A DNA stretch of 11,072 bases from contig MU621496.1 in NCBI GenBank assembly GCA_025399215.1, positions 2,517 through 13,588 on the forward strand, read 5' to 3'. Origin of the DNA: Globomyces pollinis-pini. Taxonomy: Eukaryota; Chytridiomycota; Chytridiomycetes; Rhizophydiales; Globomycetaceae. This document shows positions 1-6,816 of this stretch, piece after piece. The position numbers were made by a program, and so were the translations under genes. Below the pieces are notes generated by a model. That model did no database searches. It saw only the letters and a list, made by a program, of their open reading frames with translations, and was not told the origin of the DNA. Numbering within the stretch: the first letter of the stretch is position 1; each line of letters starts with the position of its first letter.

Positions 1-1485
1 GAGACACTTCGGCCAGCCATGGACATGGAGCTTTTCACGGTAGTTTGAAGGAATCGCATTTGAATATCAGTTATTTTGGTCCCTCATTTGCTTCCTGTTT
101 TATAGAATTCTGTAGGTGGCTTTTAGTATTTGAAATTTGTTTGAGAGACTTGGCTTCGAAGGGCTACATGCACAAGTAGGATCGTATAGGGAAAACTTGC
201 AAGTTGGATAGTTCCTAATGCAACAAGTGAATCTGTCTGATATTGATTCATGATAGAAGCCTCCGGCAGTCAACTAATGTCAGTGTTTTAAATGTCACAT
301 CATTAAGCGTAATTAGTTTAAACGTTGTTAAATTCTTTTGCTGAATTATTAACTGTAGGGACTGTTTTATACTCAATCTCGTTTGTTTTAGGTACATATA
401 TTACCGGAAATTTTATTATGCTAGCAGTGTGTATTTGGAAGTTGTTAAAGCACGAACATCATAAAATTGTTATTCCAGTTAATAAGAATAGTTTTCTTTA
501 CGAACAAACATTTGCACTGGTTTATATTATTCTAGTGTATCAAGTGGGAAGTGAGTTCTTGCTCCAGTATATACCGATAGATATTTAAGGTTCCACTACT
601 TGTACAAACAGATTAATTTAGTCTGTATAAGGATTTATGGACATCATTCACATCAGCAGAGTGCATTATAAAGCACATAGAGCAGCTAAGTATCATGTCT
701 TACATGATTTGGATCTTGATTACATTATTTGCAATATACACGCTGAACGAGAGAACCTAGCTAACGCTTTAATTTAATTGACTCGAATCCTATTACTGAC
801 ACTTCTGCATTTTAACATCGGATCTGAAGTAGCTTTGGATCTTCCTTTGAATGGTGATTTTATCACCCTATTCAGTTCTGGAACTTTTTTGATCAAATGG
901 AACGCCGTATGTTTTTCCTGGCTTGGCAGTTGCACGACCTTTTAAAGGATTGGTTATCTTTTATCACCACCACTAATGTAAACATCAGTAAGTCCATTTC
1001 ACCACCTAAAAATTAGATACAGAAGATGATATACAATTTATCATTCATATACTTGAATGATATACTCGATACAAGTTCATGCATCGTGGTCACTATGGCC
1101 AGAAGGGACAGTAATCATAAAATTTCTTCCAATGGCATGAATCTAAAATTGGATGATAGTAGTTTCATTGAAACCTCTTTGTTCTTTTTCAACAGAATGT
1201 CGAATTAGTGTTTCTGTGACCGCACAAAAGCCTCATCACTATTTTCCTAACTTTGTAACACTACGATTATACCTAAACAAACTAACCAAATGATTCTGTT
1301 TATTAATGGTACTTATTGGTGAAAACCGGAGCTCGAATTGTGGGGTGTGTACAAGTATTGAATTCAATTAGAACTGTGAATTCAAAAGTTTAGGGAACAT
1401 TTGGATCAAGTCCTGCAGTCTGGGATCTGACCGTCTTCTTGAGTATAAAAAGGAGTTCTTTGATGGACTAAATTACAATTCCAAT
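1..1485. other. Region without a supported gene (left flank)
   Basis: I find no gene that I can support here. The longest open stretch, 325-588 on the plus strand, starts with TTG, has no ATG until about 418, and would encode two hydrophobic stretches around a basic/His patch; I recognise no family in it. A 60-codon stretch at 1026-1208 and a 46-codon one at 637-777, followed in the same frame by an open run to about 945, are also unrecognised and lack promoter or poly(A) context. Since introns here are only 25-32 nt, a fragmented gene or decayed gene relic cannot be excluded. The last 45 bases are the promoter of the gene at 1486. Confidence 0.55.
1444..1450 (+). promoter_or_regulatory. TATA box of the GPI-anchored X325-like gene
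   Basis: TATAAAA stands 36-42 bases before the ATG at 1486 and fits a TATA-driven fungal promoter. The 15-bp TGCG element shared by the small X325 genes was not found in front of this gene; only a single CGCA is seen near 1221. Confidence 0.75.
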
Positions 1486-2683
1486 ATGATCTCTCCTGCC
1501 TTTTTGCTACTAGCTGCCGTGGGTGTACTTTCAAAAATAGATATGTTAGAACCAAAGCCCAGAGTTCCTATGGGGAATAGAACTACAGCTCAACAAGCGA
1601 ATAAATGTGGTGGTGACCCAGTTGAAACTGAATCTCCATCCAATCCACGAGTTAAATTCTCTACATTGGGTAATTTATCTCATTTAACACTTTTAAGATT
1701 ATAAACTTACCTTCAAGACATATGACAAGGCTAAAAGGTGTAATTTCTTTTTAGTTGTTGGAGATCAGCCTGATTTCGATCCTATCTTTTTGTACGATGC
1801 TGCAACCACTTTGACAAATTTGAAGGCTGGTGACACACACATTGCGAAATTGGATAAAATCAATGTCATTCCAGAATGGGTAGTCGGAGCAAAAGGAACC
1901 CTACAAATTGAATGTATCGAGGCTAGTCGTGGTGGGCCAGTGACACATCAATGTGTTGATTTGGAATTTGATGATCCAAATCCTGTTACAACCGTTGTAA
2001 CGACAAACATTGCAACGATCGCCACTACTGAGCTCATTTCATCTTCAACCACTATCAATAGTATTGCGACTACAACGACCATCAATAGTATTCCAACTAC
2101 ATCTACCATCAATGACATCAAAACGACTGTCCCAACGACGTTCATAACTACTTCTACCAAAGGTGTTGCAACTGTTACCACTACCAACGCTGGGATTGAA
2201 ACTTCCACCAAAATGGTTGAGACTCTCACTTCTACTGATTCAACCAGCCCAACTACACTGAATCCCACCAAAGAGGCTACCGCTACTACAAGCAGTGATT
2301 TATCTACTTCTATTTCCACGTTTGATTCAACAGTGACTGCCACAGTCACCAACACTGACATAACCATAACCCTCATTACTCAAACGCAAAATGGGTCTTC
2401 TATATCTGCCACAACAAGAGGTCCTACATCAGTTACTTCAATTAATGTGGCAGCAAAGACAACTGATGTTATTTTGGACAGCACATCTGCTGAATGCGAA
2501 CCTACAGTTGTAAAACCAGTCCAAGACACTGAATCCAACAATTCTATCTATCCCGTCAGTGATGATTCTCATGATTTCAGGAAAGAAAAACACGACAGCA
2601 GTATAAACGCTTATGACAGCATTGCAAGTTCTGCCGCTAGACTCGAAATATTTGGAGCTTTGGCTTTGCTTTTGTTGGTTTAA
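1486..2683 (+). CDS. GPI-anchored Ser/Thr-rich protein with divergent X325/BIM1-like domain (2 exons, 389 aa)
   Basis: The exons are 1486-1669 and 1698-2683. Residues 1-16 are a signal peptide. Residues 17 to about 155 align with the small X325-like proteins of this window: KPRV near the start, CGGD for CGRGGE, LTF for the VTL strand, then a Leu-Gln-Ile-Glu-Cys strand and a final QCVDLEF for QCADVYV. The mature N-terminus is Lys rather than His, so the copper histidine brace of X325/BIM1 proteins is probably absent. Residues 157 to about 325 are a Thr/Ser-rich stalk, likely O-mannosylated, with three 9-residue repeats. The C-terminus is a short hydrophobic tail after a small-residue stretch (SIASSAA), typical of a GPI signal. 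It probably sits on the plasma membrane or cell wall. AATAAA at 2687-2692 follows the stop. The short intron was chosen because it restores the conserved strand. Function is unknown beyond family resemblance. Confidence 0.8.
1670..1697 (+). other. Intron, 28 nt, phase 1
   Basis: The donor is GTAATTTATC and the acceptor TTTTAAG, with TTTAAC as a possible branch site. Removing it joins Leu61 to Asp62 and yields a strand (Tyr-Lys-Leu-Thr-Phe) that aligns with the X325 paralogues. Size, phase and position match the first intron of the peroxidase fusion. A later AG at 1753-1754 gives an 85-nt in-frame alternative that would delete 19 residues of this strand region. Confidence 0.75.
2048..2128 (+). 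repeat. Three imperfect 27-bp tandem repeats in the Thr-rich stalk
   Basis: The units at 2048-2074, 2075-2101 and 2102-2128 encode variants of TTINSIATT (protein residues 179-205). The first two are nearly identical; the third is more diverged. Such repeats are common in fungal wall-protein stalks and can change length by slippage. Confidence 0.8.
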
Positions 2684-3061
2684 GTTAATAAATCATTCCA
2701 ACTTTAGCAGATTTTGTTTAAAATTCAATAGCTCTAATATTTATCTAGAGCACGTTAAGTGTACTTTCGAATATTCGTAGAAGTAAAGTGAGCACCGAGA
2801 AATATCGAATTCAACTTTGGTTTAACAAGTAGAATGTTTTCAATCGCCCATTTAACATTGTCCGCGAGATTTCAGCATTCACCTAGTATTAGACGTAAGC
2901 AGCACGGTGTTATATGATATATTCTGGGGAGCAATATTGATGAAAATTATAAATCGTATGTGATGAGCAACACTCTTTAATCATCGAAATTTCTTGTAGT
3001 ATGGATTTGAGACTCAAAAGAACTTCGCATAAAATAAAACTGTTTGTCAAATTTCTTTTTA
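2684..3061. other. Convergent intergenic region
   Basis: This lies between the 3' ends of the GPI protein gene (+) and gene A (-). It holds the AATAAA of the former at 2687-2692. On the minus strand an AATAAA at 3058-3063 overlaps the stop codon of gene A. I see no gene or clear repeat. Confidence 0.7.
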
Positions 3062-3487
3062 TTAATCAACATAGACATCAGCACATTGATAAATATCGAA
3101 GCCATCTTGGTGGCAAACAGCTTGGATGGTTATATTCTCACCTTTCTTGAGACCAGCCCTGGAGACATTGATACTAACATCTTTGGGTTGACCCATTTGA
3201 GCAGATGGAAGACGGCCAATTCTGAATGGAAACGTTTTAGGATTATTTCCTTTGCCCAAGTAAATATCGTTACTACCACTCCAATGGAAAAACAGTTTAA
3301 CTTTGCCCTGGAGGGAAGATAAAGGAACTCGTGGTTTTGTTGGAACTTCACCTCCACGTCCACATGGGCCAACCTTTTGATCTTCGTCCATACCACCAAG
3401 ATCAACGACTCTTGGGACTGGAGAAACCATTTCAAAGTGAGCGTAGGTTGATACAACAAGGGCAGATACGAGAGCAATGAATTTCAT
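3062..3487 (-). CDS. Small secreted X325/BIM1-like copper-binding protein (A)
   Basis: This is a single-exon 141-aa protein. Residues 1-16 form a signal peptide ending Ser-Thr-Tyr-Ala, so the mature 125-aa protein starts HFEM. X325/BIM1 proteins are LPMO-like folds that bind one copper through the N-terminal His, a second His and an Asp; they are linked to copper uptake rather than polysaccharide oxidation. Here His1, mature His52 in FFHWSGSND and the nearby Asp58 are the candidate ligands (inferred by position). Other family marks are CGRGGE, VYLGKG-like DIYLGKG, the NITIQ strand and the closing YQCADVYVD. Unlike BIM1 and many X325 proteins it ends right after the domain, with no stalk or GPI signal, so it should be freely secreted. 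Two N-glycosylation sequons (NVS, NIT) lie near the C-terminus. It is tandem with B on the same strand. Confidence 0.88.
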   Translation of the reverse strand: MKFIALVSALVVSTYAHFEMVSPVPRVVDLGGMDEDQKVGPCGRGGEVPTKPRVPLSSLQGKVKLFFHWSGSNDIYLGKGNNPKTFPFRIGRLPSAQMGQPKDVSINVSRAGLKKGENITIQAVCHQDGFDIYQCADVYVD

Positions 3488-3532
3488 ATGGATGTAAAAA
3501 GTTCAAGGATGGCACTTTGAAAACTGTTCAGA

Positions 3533-3539
3533 TTATATA
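3533..3539 (-). promoter_or_regulatory. TATA box of gene A
   Basis: The minus strand reads TATATAA about 46 bases before the ATG at 3485-3487. Confidence 0.7.
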
Positions 3540-3592
3540 CGAGGTTGGGTGTTGTGAAGTCACGTTGAAGCAGAACCTGGGACTTGTGGTTT

Positions 3593-3607
3593 CGCAAAAA
3601 ACCCGCA
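3593..3607 (-). promoter_or_regulatory. Shared TGCG-pair element upstream of A
   Basis: The minus strand reads TGCGGGTTTTTTGCG: two TGCG half-sites 11 bp apart with a TTT between. It sits 54 bases beyond the TATA box and matches the consensus TGCGNNNTTTNTGCG found before B, C, D and E. Here, as for E, the motif reads along the gene's sense strand; for B, C and D it lies on the opposite strand. Confidence 0.6.
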
Positions 3608-3920
3608 ACCCTTTGTACTGAATTTAATGTCATTTTCATGTATGAAACAACAAAATCAATCTCACTACTGCTGCTGAAAGTGAAAGGGACCTAGATGCCT
3701 TTCCCATTTGAGGCTTTTTATTCAACCTTACGGATTTTATTCAATATAAATCTCAATGTCGTTTGCGGTATCTTACTATCCGTGATAAATAAGTCTCAAA
3801 TTTGATGTAAAATCATGATCTACAGAAATATTGAACTGGATAATGTTCATCCAAACTTTTACAACAGCTCAAAAACTTGATCTATAATTACTATGTAGGA
3901 ATTTGGTTTATTATTTTTAT

Positions 3921-4346
3921 TTAATCAACGTAAACATCAGCACATTGGTAAATATCAAATCCTTCTTGATGACAAACAGCTTGGATGGTTATATTGTCAC
4001 CTTTCTGTAGACCAGCCTTGGAGACATTAATTTTAACGTCTTTAGTTTGACCCATTTGGGCAGATGGAAGTCGGCCAATTCTGTATGGGAATACAGTTGG
4101 GTTTTCACCCTTACCCAAGTAAATATCGTTACTACCACTCCAATGGAAAAACAGGGTAACAACGTTGTTCAAGGAAGATAAAGGCACCCGTGGTTTTGTT
4201 GGAACTTCACCTCCACGGCCACAAGGACCAACCTTTTGATCTTCATCCATACCACCGAGGTCGACAACTCTTGGGACTGGGGCAACCATTTCAAAGTGGG
4301 CATAGGTTGAGGCAACAAGGGCAGATAACAGAGTAATGTATTTCAT
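3921..4346 (-). CDS. Small secreted X325/BIM1-like copper-binding protein (B)
   Basis: A 141-aa single-exon paralogue of A. The signal peptide (residues 1-16) plus HFEM is identical over 20 residues to that of D, and ENPT, the TLFFHWSGSND strand, KGDNITIQ and HQEGFDIYQCADVYVD make B closest to D. The mature N-terminal His and His52 are both present, so a copper site is likely. The protein ends with the domain, without a GPI tail. Its start lies 256 bases from the start of the divergent peroxidase fusion, so the two probably share a regulatory region. TAA overlaps an AATAAA on the minus strand. Whether it takes up, stores or presents copper cannot be told from sequence. Confidence 0.88.
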   Translation of the reverse strand: MKYITLLSALVASTYAHFEMVAPVPRVVDLGGMDEDQKVGPCGRGGEVPTKPRVPLSSLNNVVTLFFHWSGSNDIYLGKGENPTVFPYRIGRLPSAQMGQTKDVKINVSKAGLQKGDNITIQAVCHQEGFDIYQCADVYVD

Positions 4347-4384
4347 ATTTAGTTTATGAAAGACCTCTGACTAAACCCGAACCC

Positions 4385-4391
4385 TTAAATA
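4385..4391 (-). promoter_or_regulatory. TATA-like box of gene B
   Basis: The minus strand reads TATTTAA about 40 bases before the ATG. Gene D has the same TATTTAAA form at the same distance. Confidence 0.6.
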
Positions 4392-4436
4392 CAAATGAAA
4401 GGCTGGTTACACTTATTTTCAAACCATTTTAGGTAA

Positions 4437-4444
4437 CGCCAAAA
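4437..4444 (-). promoter_or_regulatory. CGCCAAAA motif upstream of B
   Basis: CGCCAAAA on the plus strand (TTTTGGCG in the sense of B). The same 8-mer stands before C at 9910-9917 and beside the TGCG pair of E at 8811 onward (GCGCCAAAA); D has a weaker CCCAAAAA at 10782-10789. It may be a second shared site. Confidence 0.35.
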
Positions 4445-4480
4445 CAACTCATTTGGAATGTGGCTGAAATAAAAGACAAA

Positions 4481-4495
4481 TGCGCTGTTTATGCG
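4481..4495. promoter_or_regulatory. Shared TGCG-pair element between B and the peroxidase fusion
   Basis: TGCGCTGTTTATGCG on the plus strand, with the half-sites 11 bp apart. The wider block around it, AAATGCG before and CCGC plus a CTTT run after, is nearly identical to the element before D. It lies about 135 bases from the B start and 108 from the start of the divergent fusion gene, so it could serve both. Confidence 0.65.
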
Positions 4496-4602
4496 CCGCT
4501 CTTTTGATTGTGAAACCAGTCAGTGAGTCAATAATGCGGGTAACTGAAACAAAAAAATTGTTAAAAAGTTCAACGATTAGTAAAAGATATACCTAATAGA
4601 CT

Positions 4603-5905
4603 ATGAACCTATTGGCCATTTTATTCCCATTGATGGCTGTATGCCAAATACAGTTTCTTGGAAGTACATTGAGCCGCTGTAATCCAGATAATAGTAACTC
4701 TATCACTCAATTGAAATACTCTCAACTAAGTAATTTACTAAATTTCGCTAACTATAGACAACTCAATGACAATTAGATTTGAAAAAACTGGCTGGGTCGA
4801 TATTTATATGTTCACAAACACTACAGCCAATGGAAAATTGGGTGCATTAGACTTCGCAGAAGCAAATACTACCGTAACTATCAAGCTTTCTTTGGATAAT
4901 ATTCCAGCATTCAAGAAAAATGGACTCACCACCATCCAAGTAGTTTACCACCCAGATAGCATGGATGAAGATGATGTGTACTTTTGCACGAAATGCTTAA
5001 TGGATGTGCCTTATATACCACTATCCGCCGAACAGGCATTAGCTAACAAGCTTGTCCCAAAACTGACATTGAAGAATGGGTGTAATTTATCGGACAAGTT
5101 ACTGGGACCTGATGCTCCATCAAGAAATTTTGCTGCCCTATGGCTGCGAGCAGTATTCCATGATACTGGATTGTATGATCCAAAGGCAATCAATCGGTAT
5201 GTTGCTGGTTCTTTACCTTATTTCTTGAATGAAACAGACAATTTTGGTTTGAACAACACTCTTGCTTCTGATAACATTCCTAAAAAGTTTTTCAATTTCA
5301 GCGATATAGATATGATTATCTTGGGCGGTCAATTGACAGTTACTCATTGTGGTGGCCCAAACATCCCCTATCAAAGTGGACGACTTGACACAAAGAAGCC
5401 TGTATCTCCAGTAGATCGATTACCACATGATGAGAAAGATAGCTTTGCAACAATGAAGAAAAAGCTATACAGGCTTGGATTAAATGATAATGATATTGTA
5501 ACTTTAGTTGCCGGAAGTCATTCCATGGGGTAAGAGACAATCAACACTAACCCTTTGTTAGTGGTGTACACAAAAGGATTTCGCCTCATGCTACCAATTC
5601 CAGTTTTGCTGCTTTTGATAAAACTCCAGGTGTATTCGACAATGATATTTTTAAACAACTACTGAATGGGAAGTGCATTTTAAACATTGATTGCGGCATT
5701 GCAAAAGATCCAATAATGAGACCCATTGTTCAGAGGTATATTTTTCTTGTTTATCCCTAGATATGCCGATAATCAGGATTTATTTTTCAAAAATTATGCT
5801 AAAGCATACCCAAAATTAGCCAAGATATCTCATAGAGATTTACACAAAGCAGTCCTTCTACGAATTCCGCTCCATGAGAACTTGATTGAAGAAGGGACCA
5901 TTTAA
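4603..5905 (+). CDS. Secreted fusion: X325-like domain plus heme peroxidase (4 exons, 405 aa)
   Basis: The exons are 4603-4729, 4758-5529, 5562-5735 and 5761-5905. Residues 1-14 or so are a signal peptide. Residues about 15-128 form a divergent X325-like domain: LNNSMTIRF matches LNNTVTLRF of gene C, then WVDIYMF for NDIYLG, TTIQVVYH for ITIQAVCH and a YFCTKCLMDV ending. The mature start is Gln or Ile, not His, so copper binding by a brace is unlikely. Residues about 132-385 are a plant/fungal-type secretory peroxidase: distal Arg173 and His177 (RAVFHD), distal Asn204, CGGPNIPYQSGR near 240-251, proximal heme ligand His297 (AGSHSMG) and Asp326 in TPGVFDND, its usual partner. The distal calcium motif is altered (VAGS where ADGS is usual). 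AATAAA lies at 5927-5932. An H2O2-dependent heme oxidase of the wall or apoplast is likely; the substrate is unknown. No clear TATA box precedes it. Confidence 0.85.
4730..4757 (+). other. Intron 1 of the peroxidase fusion, 28 nt, phase 1
   Basis: GTAATTTACT ... GCTAACTATAG, with a CTAAC branch-like motif. It interrupts the X325-like domain at the same place and phase as the intron of the GPI protein gene and has the same length. If retained, translation stops a few codons into exon 2. Confidence 0.85.
5530..5561 (+). other. Intron 2 of the peroxidase fusion, 32 nt, phase 2
   Basis: GTAAGAGACA ... CTAACCCTTTGTTAG. It lies directly after the proximal heme ligand motif (AGSHSMG). If retained, an immediate TAA ends the protein at residue 300 without the proximal domain. 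Confidence 0.85.
5736..5760 (+). other. Intron 3 of the peroxidase fusion, 25 nt, phase 2
   Basis: GTATATTTTT ... TTATCCCTAG. Removal joins IVQR to YADNQDLFFKNYAKAY, which is the expected C-terminal helix of fungal peroxidases. It is the shortest intron in the window, and I see no CTAAC branch motif in it. Confidence 0.8.
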
Positions 5906-6189
5906 TTTATCAATACATTTGAAATCAATAAACGAGTTTCCTGAAACTGAACAAAAAGGTATGAACTCCAACTCCCTCTTTTTCTGTCAGAAATTGTTAA
6001 GAATCTTTCCTAACTACACATTTGGGATTTCTTGTTCCAATGGAACTTGAGGCCGAATTCAATTTTCATTTTCTGCAGATCTGTAAGCCTGCAATCCACT
6101 ATAATCCCCCTGTCATTTTCACACTTCTGCATTGCCTAACTGAGTTGAGCCAGATGTGAAATCTGCTAGCTCATTCAGTCACTTGACTG

Positions 6190-6211
6190 GGTCATTCAAT
6201 AACTAATGACC
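6190..6211. repeat. Short inverted repeat
   Basis: GGTCATT at 6190-6196 and AATGACC at 6205-6211 are exact inverted copies with an 8-base spacer. TGAC-containing half-sites are typical of bZIP-like binding sites, but no role is shown. Confidence 0.4.
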
Positions 6212-6256
6212 AACAAATTACAATAGACGGAGTCAGTCATCGTTCATCAATTCTTT

Positions 6257-6279
6257 ATAAGGCGTTGTTTGTGCCTTAT
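6257..6279. promoter_or_regulatory. Hairpin with a degenerate TGCG-pair
   Basis: ATAAGGC at 6257-6263 and GCCTTAT at 6273-6279 form a 7-bp stem with a 9-base loop. Inside it 6261-6275 reads GGCGTTGTTTGTGCC, which keeps the 11-bp spacing and the central TTT of the element shared by the X325 genes but has altered outer bases in both half-sites. Confidence 0.3.
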
Positions 6280-6280
6280 T

Positions 6281-6500
6281 AGATAAGTAGAGCTTCAATA
6301 AAAAGCCTTATCGCTTTGTTCAACCGCTTTCGGATTGGATAACGAAAAGCGCTTTAAAGTGCTTTTAATTATCGACCGTCCACCCGACCAATAAGTTACA
6401 AATCTTTGAGATGACAGTAACAACCAACGAGATTTAGCATGTCATAATAGAAAGTACTTCCATGCTGAAAAGCACTTTGGCTTAATTTTTTTAAGAGATA
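6281..6500. promoter_or_regulatory. Cluster of GATA-factor type sites
   Basis: Four HGATAR matches lie within 220 bases: AGATAAG at 6281-6287, CTTATCG (minus) at 6307-6313, TTATCG (minus) at 6369-6374 and AGATAAA near 6496. A GGATAA at 6337-6342 is a near match. Fungal nitrogen-control GATA factors (AreA, Gln3 type) use such sites, which would suit a peptide importer. The number is only moderately above chance for AT-rich DNA. Confidence 0.4.
6346..6478. promoter_or_regulatory. Repeated AAAGNNCTTT palindromes
   Basis: AAAGCGCTTT at 6346-6355 and AAAGTGCTTT at 6356-6365 are directly adjacent; AAAGTACTTC at 6451-6460 and AAAGCACTTT at 6469-6478 follow. Three of the four match AAAGNNCTTT exactly and one has a single change. 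This is a plausible dimer-binding site array upstream of the transporter. Confidence 0.45.
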
Positions 6501-6778
6501 AAGAGGCACCTTTGCATGTGGTGAGGTTTCACAAATTTTTTTTTTGGTCAGTGGAGATGAATGATTGTAAGTAATAAATAAACCGAACCTGTTGGAATGA
6601 AGCTATTGATTATTTGGAAAATACATTCAGTAGATCTCTCTTATTGAGCTTTGATCTAGGTGTTGAAATTGTCTTGAAAACCTCAATATTTTTACAAAGT
6701 TCTCCTTAGACCTGAAACTGACGTGTGACGATTAACTGTTATATTTTGTAACCCCACATGAGAATAGGAGCCAAAAAG

Positions 6779-6788
6779 TATTTAAATA
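6779..6788 (+). promoter_or_regulatory. TATA-like box of the peptide transporter gene
   Basis: TATTTAAATA ends about 28 bases before the ATG at 6817. Together with the lack of stop-free coding upstream, it supports that ATG as the start. Confidence 0.55.
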
Positions 6789-6816
6789 GAGTCCCCTACA
6801 AGCACATTTAAATACT

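Larger units (their letters stand above)
3488..3920. other. Intergenic region between A and B
   Basis: It contains the promoter of gene A: a TATA box and a TGCG-pair element, both listed separately. On the right it contains the 3' end of gene B, with AATAAA on the minus strand at 3916-3921 (overlapping the stop) and 3907-3912. I see no further gene. Confidence 0.7.
5906..6816. other. Intergenic region and upstream region of the peptide transporter gene
   Basis: I see no gene. The left end holds the peroxidase poly(A) signal (5927-5932). The part from about 6190 on is rich in candidate control sites, listed separately: an inverted repeat at 6190-6211, a hairpin with a partial TGCG-pair at 6257-6279, GATA motifs between 6281 and 6500, and repeated AAAGNNCTTT palindromes between 6346 and 6478. 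Confidence 0.65.

Noticed and set aside
325..588. 87-codon plus-strand open frame with two hydrophobic stretches
   Set aside because: It starts with TTG, its first ATG is deep inside, no family is recognised, and there is no TATA box or clear splice partner. It could be a relic, but I cannot support a gene.
637..945. Two consecutive open runs in one frame separated by a single stop at 775-777
   Set aside because: It suggests a decayed gene at most; the translation resembles nothing I know, and runs of about 50 codons occur by chance.
1026..1208. 60-codon plus-strand open frame
   Set aside because: No signal peptide, domain or promoter could be seen, and the length is compatible with chance.
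1948..2376. 142-codon minus-strand open frame rich in Val
   Set aside because: It is the mirror of the Thr/Ser-rich stalk of the GPI protein: Thr codons on one strand read as Val-type codons on the other.
3044..3477. Open frames overlapping gene A (3044-3322 plus, 3130-3477 minus)
   Set aside because: They are shadows of gene A in other frames; the family match and signal peptide belong to 3062-3487.
5530..5561. Peroxidase pseudogene truncated at the proximal His
   Set aside because: The stop lies in a 32-nt intron with good donor, branch and acceptor; splicing restores the complete domain.
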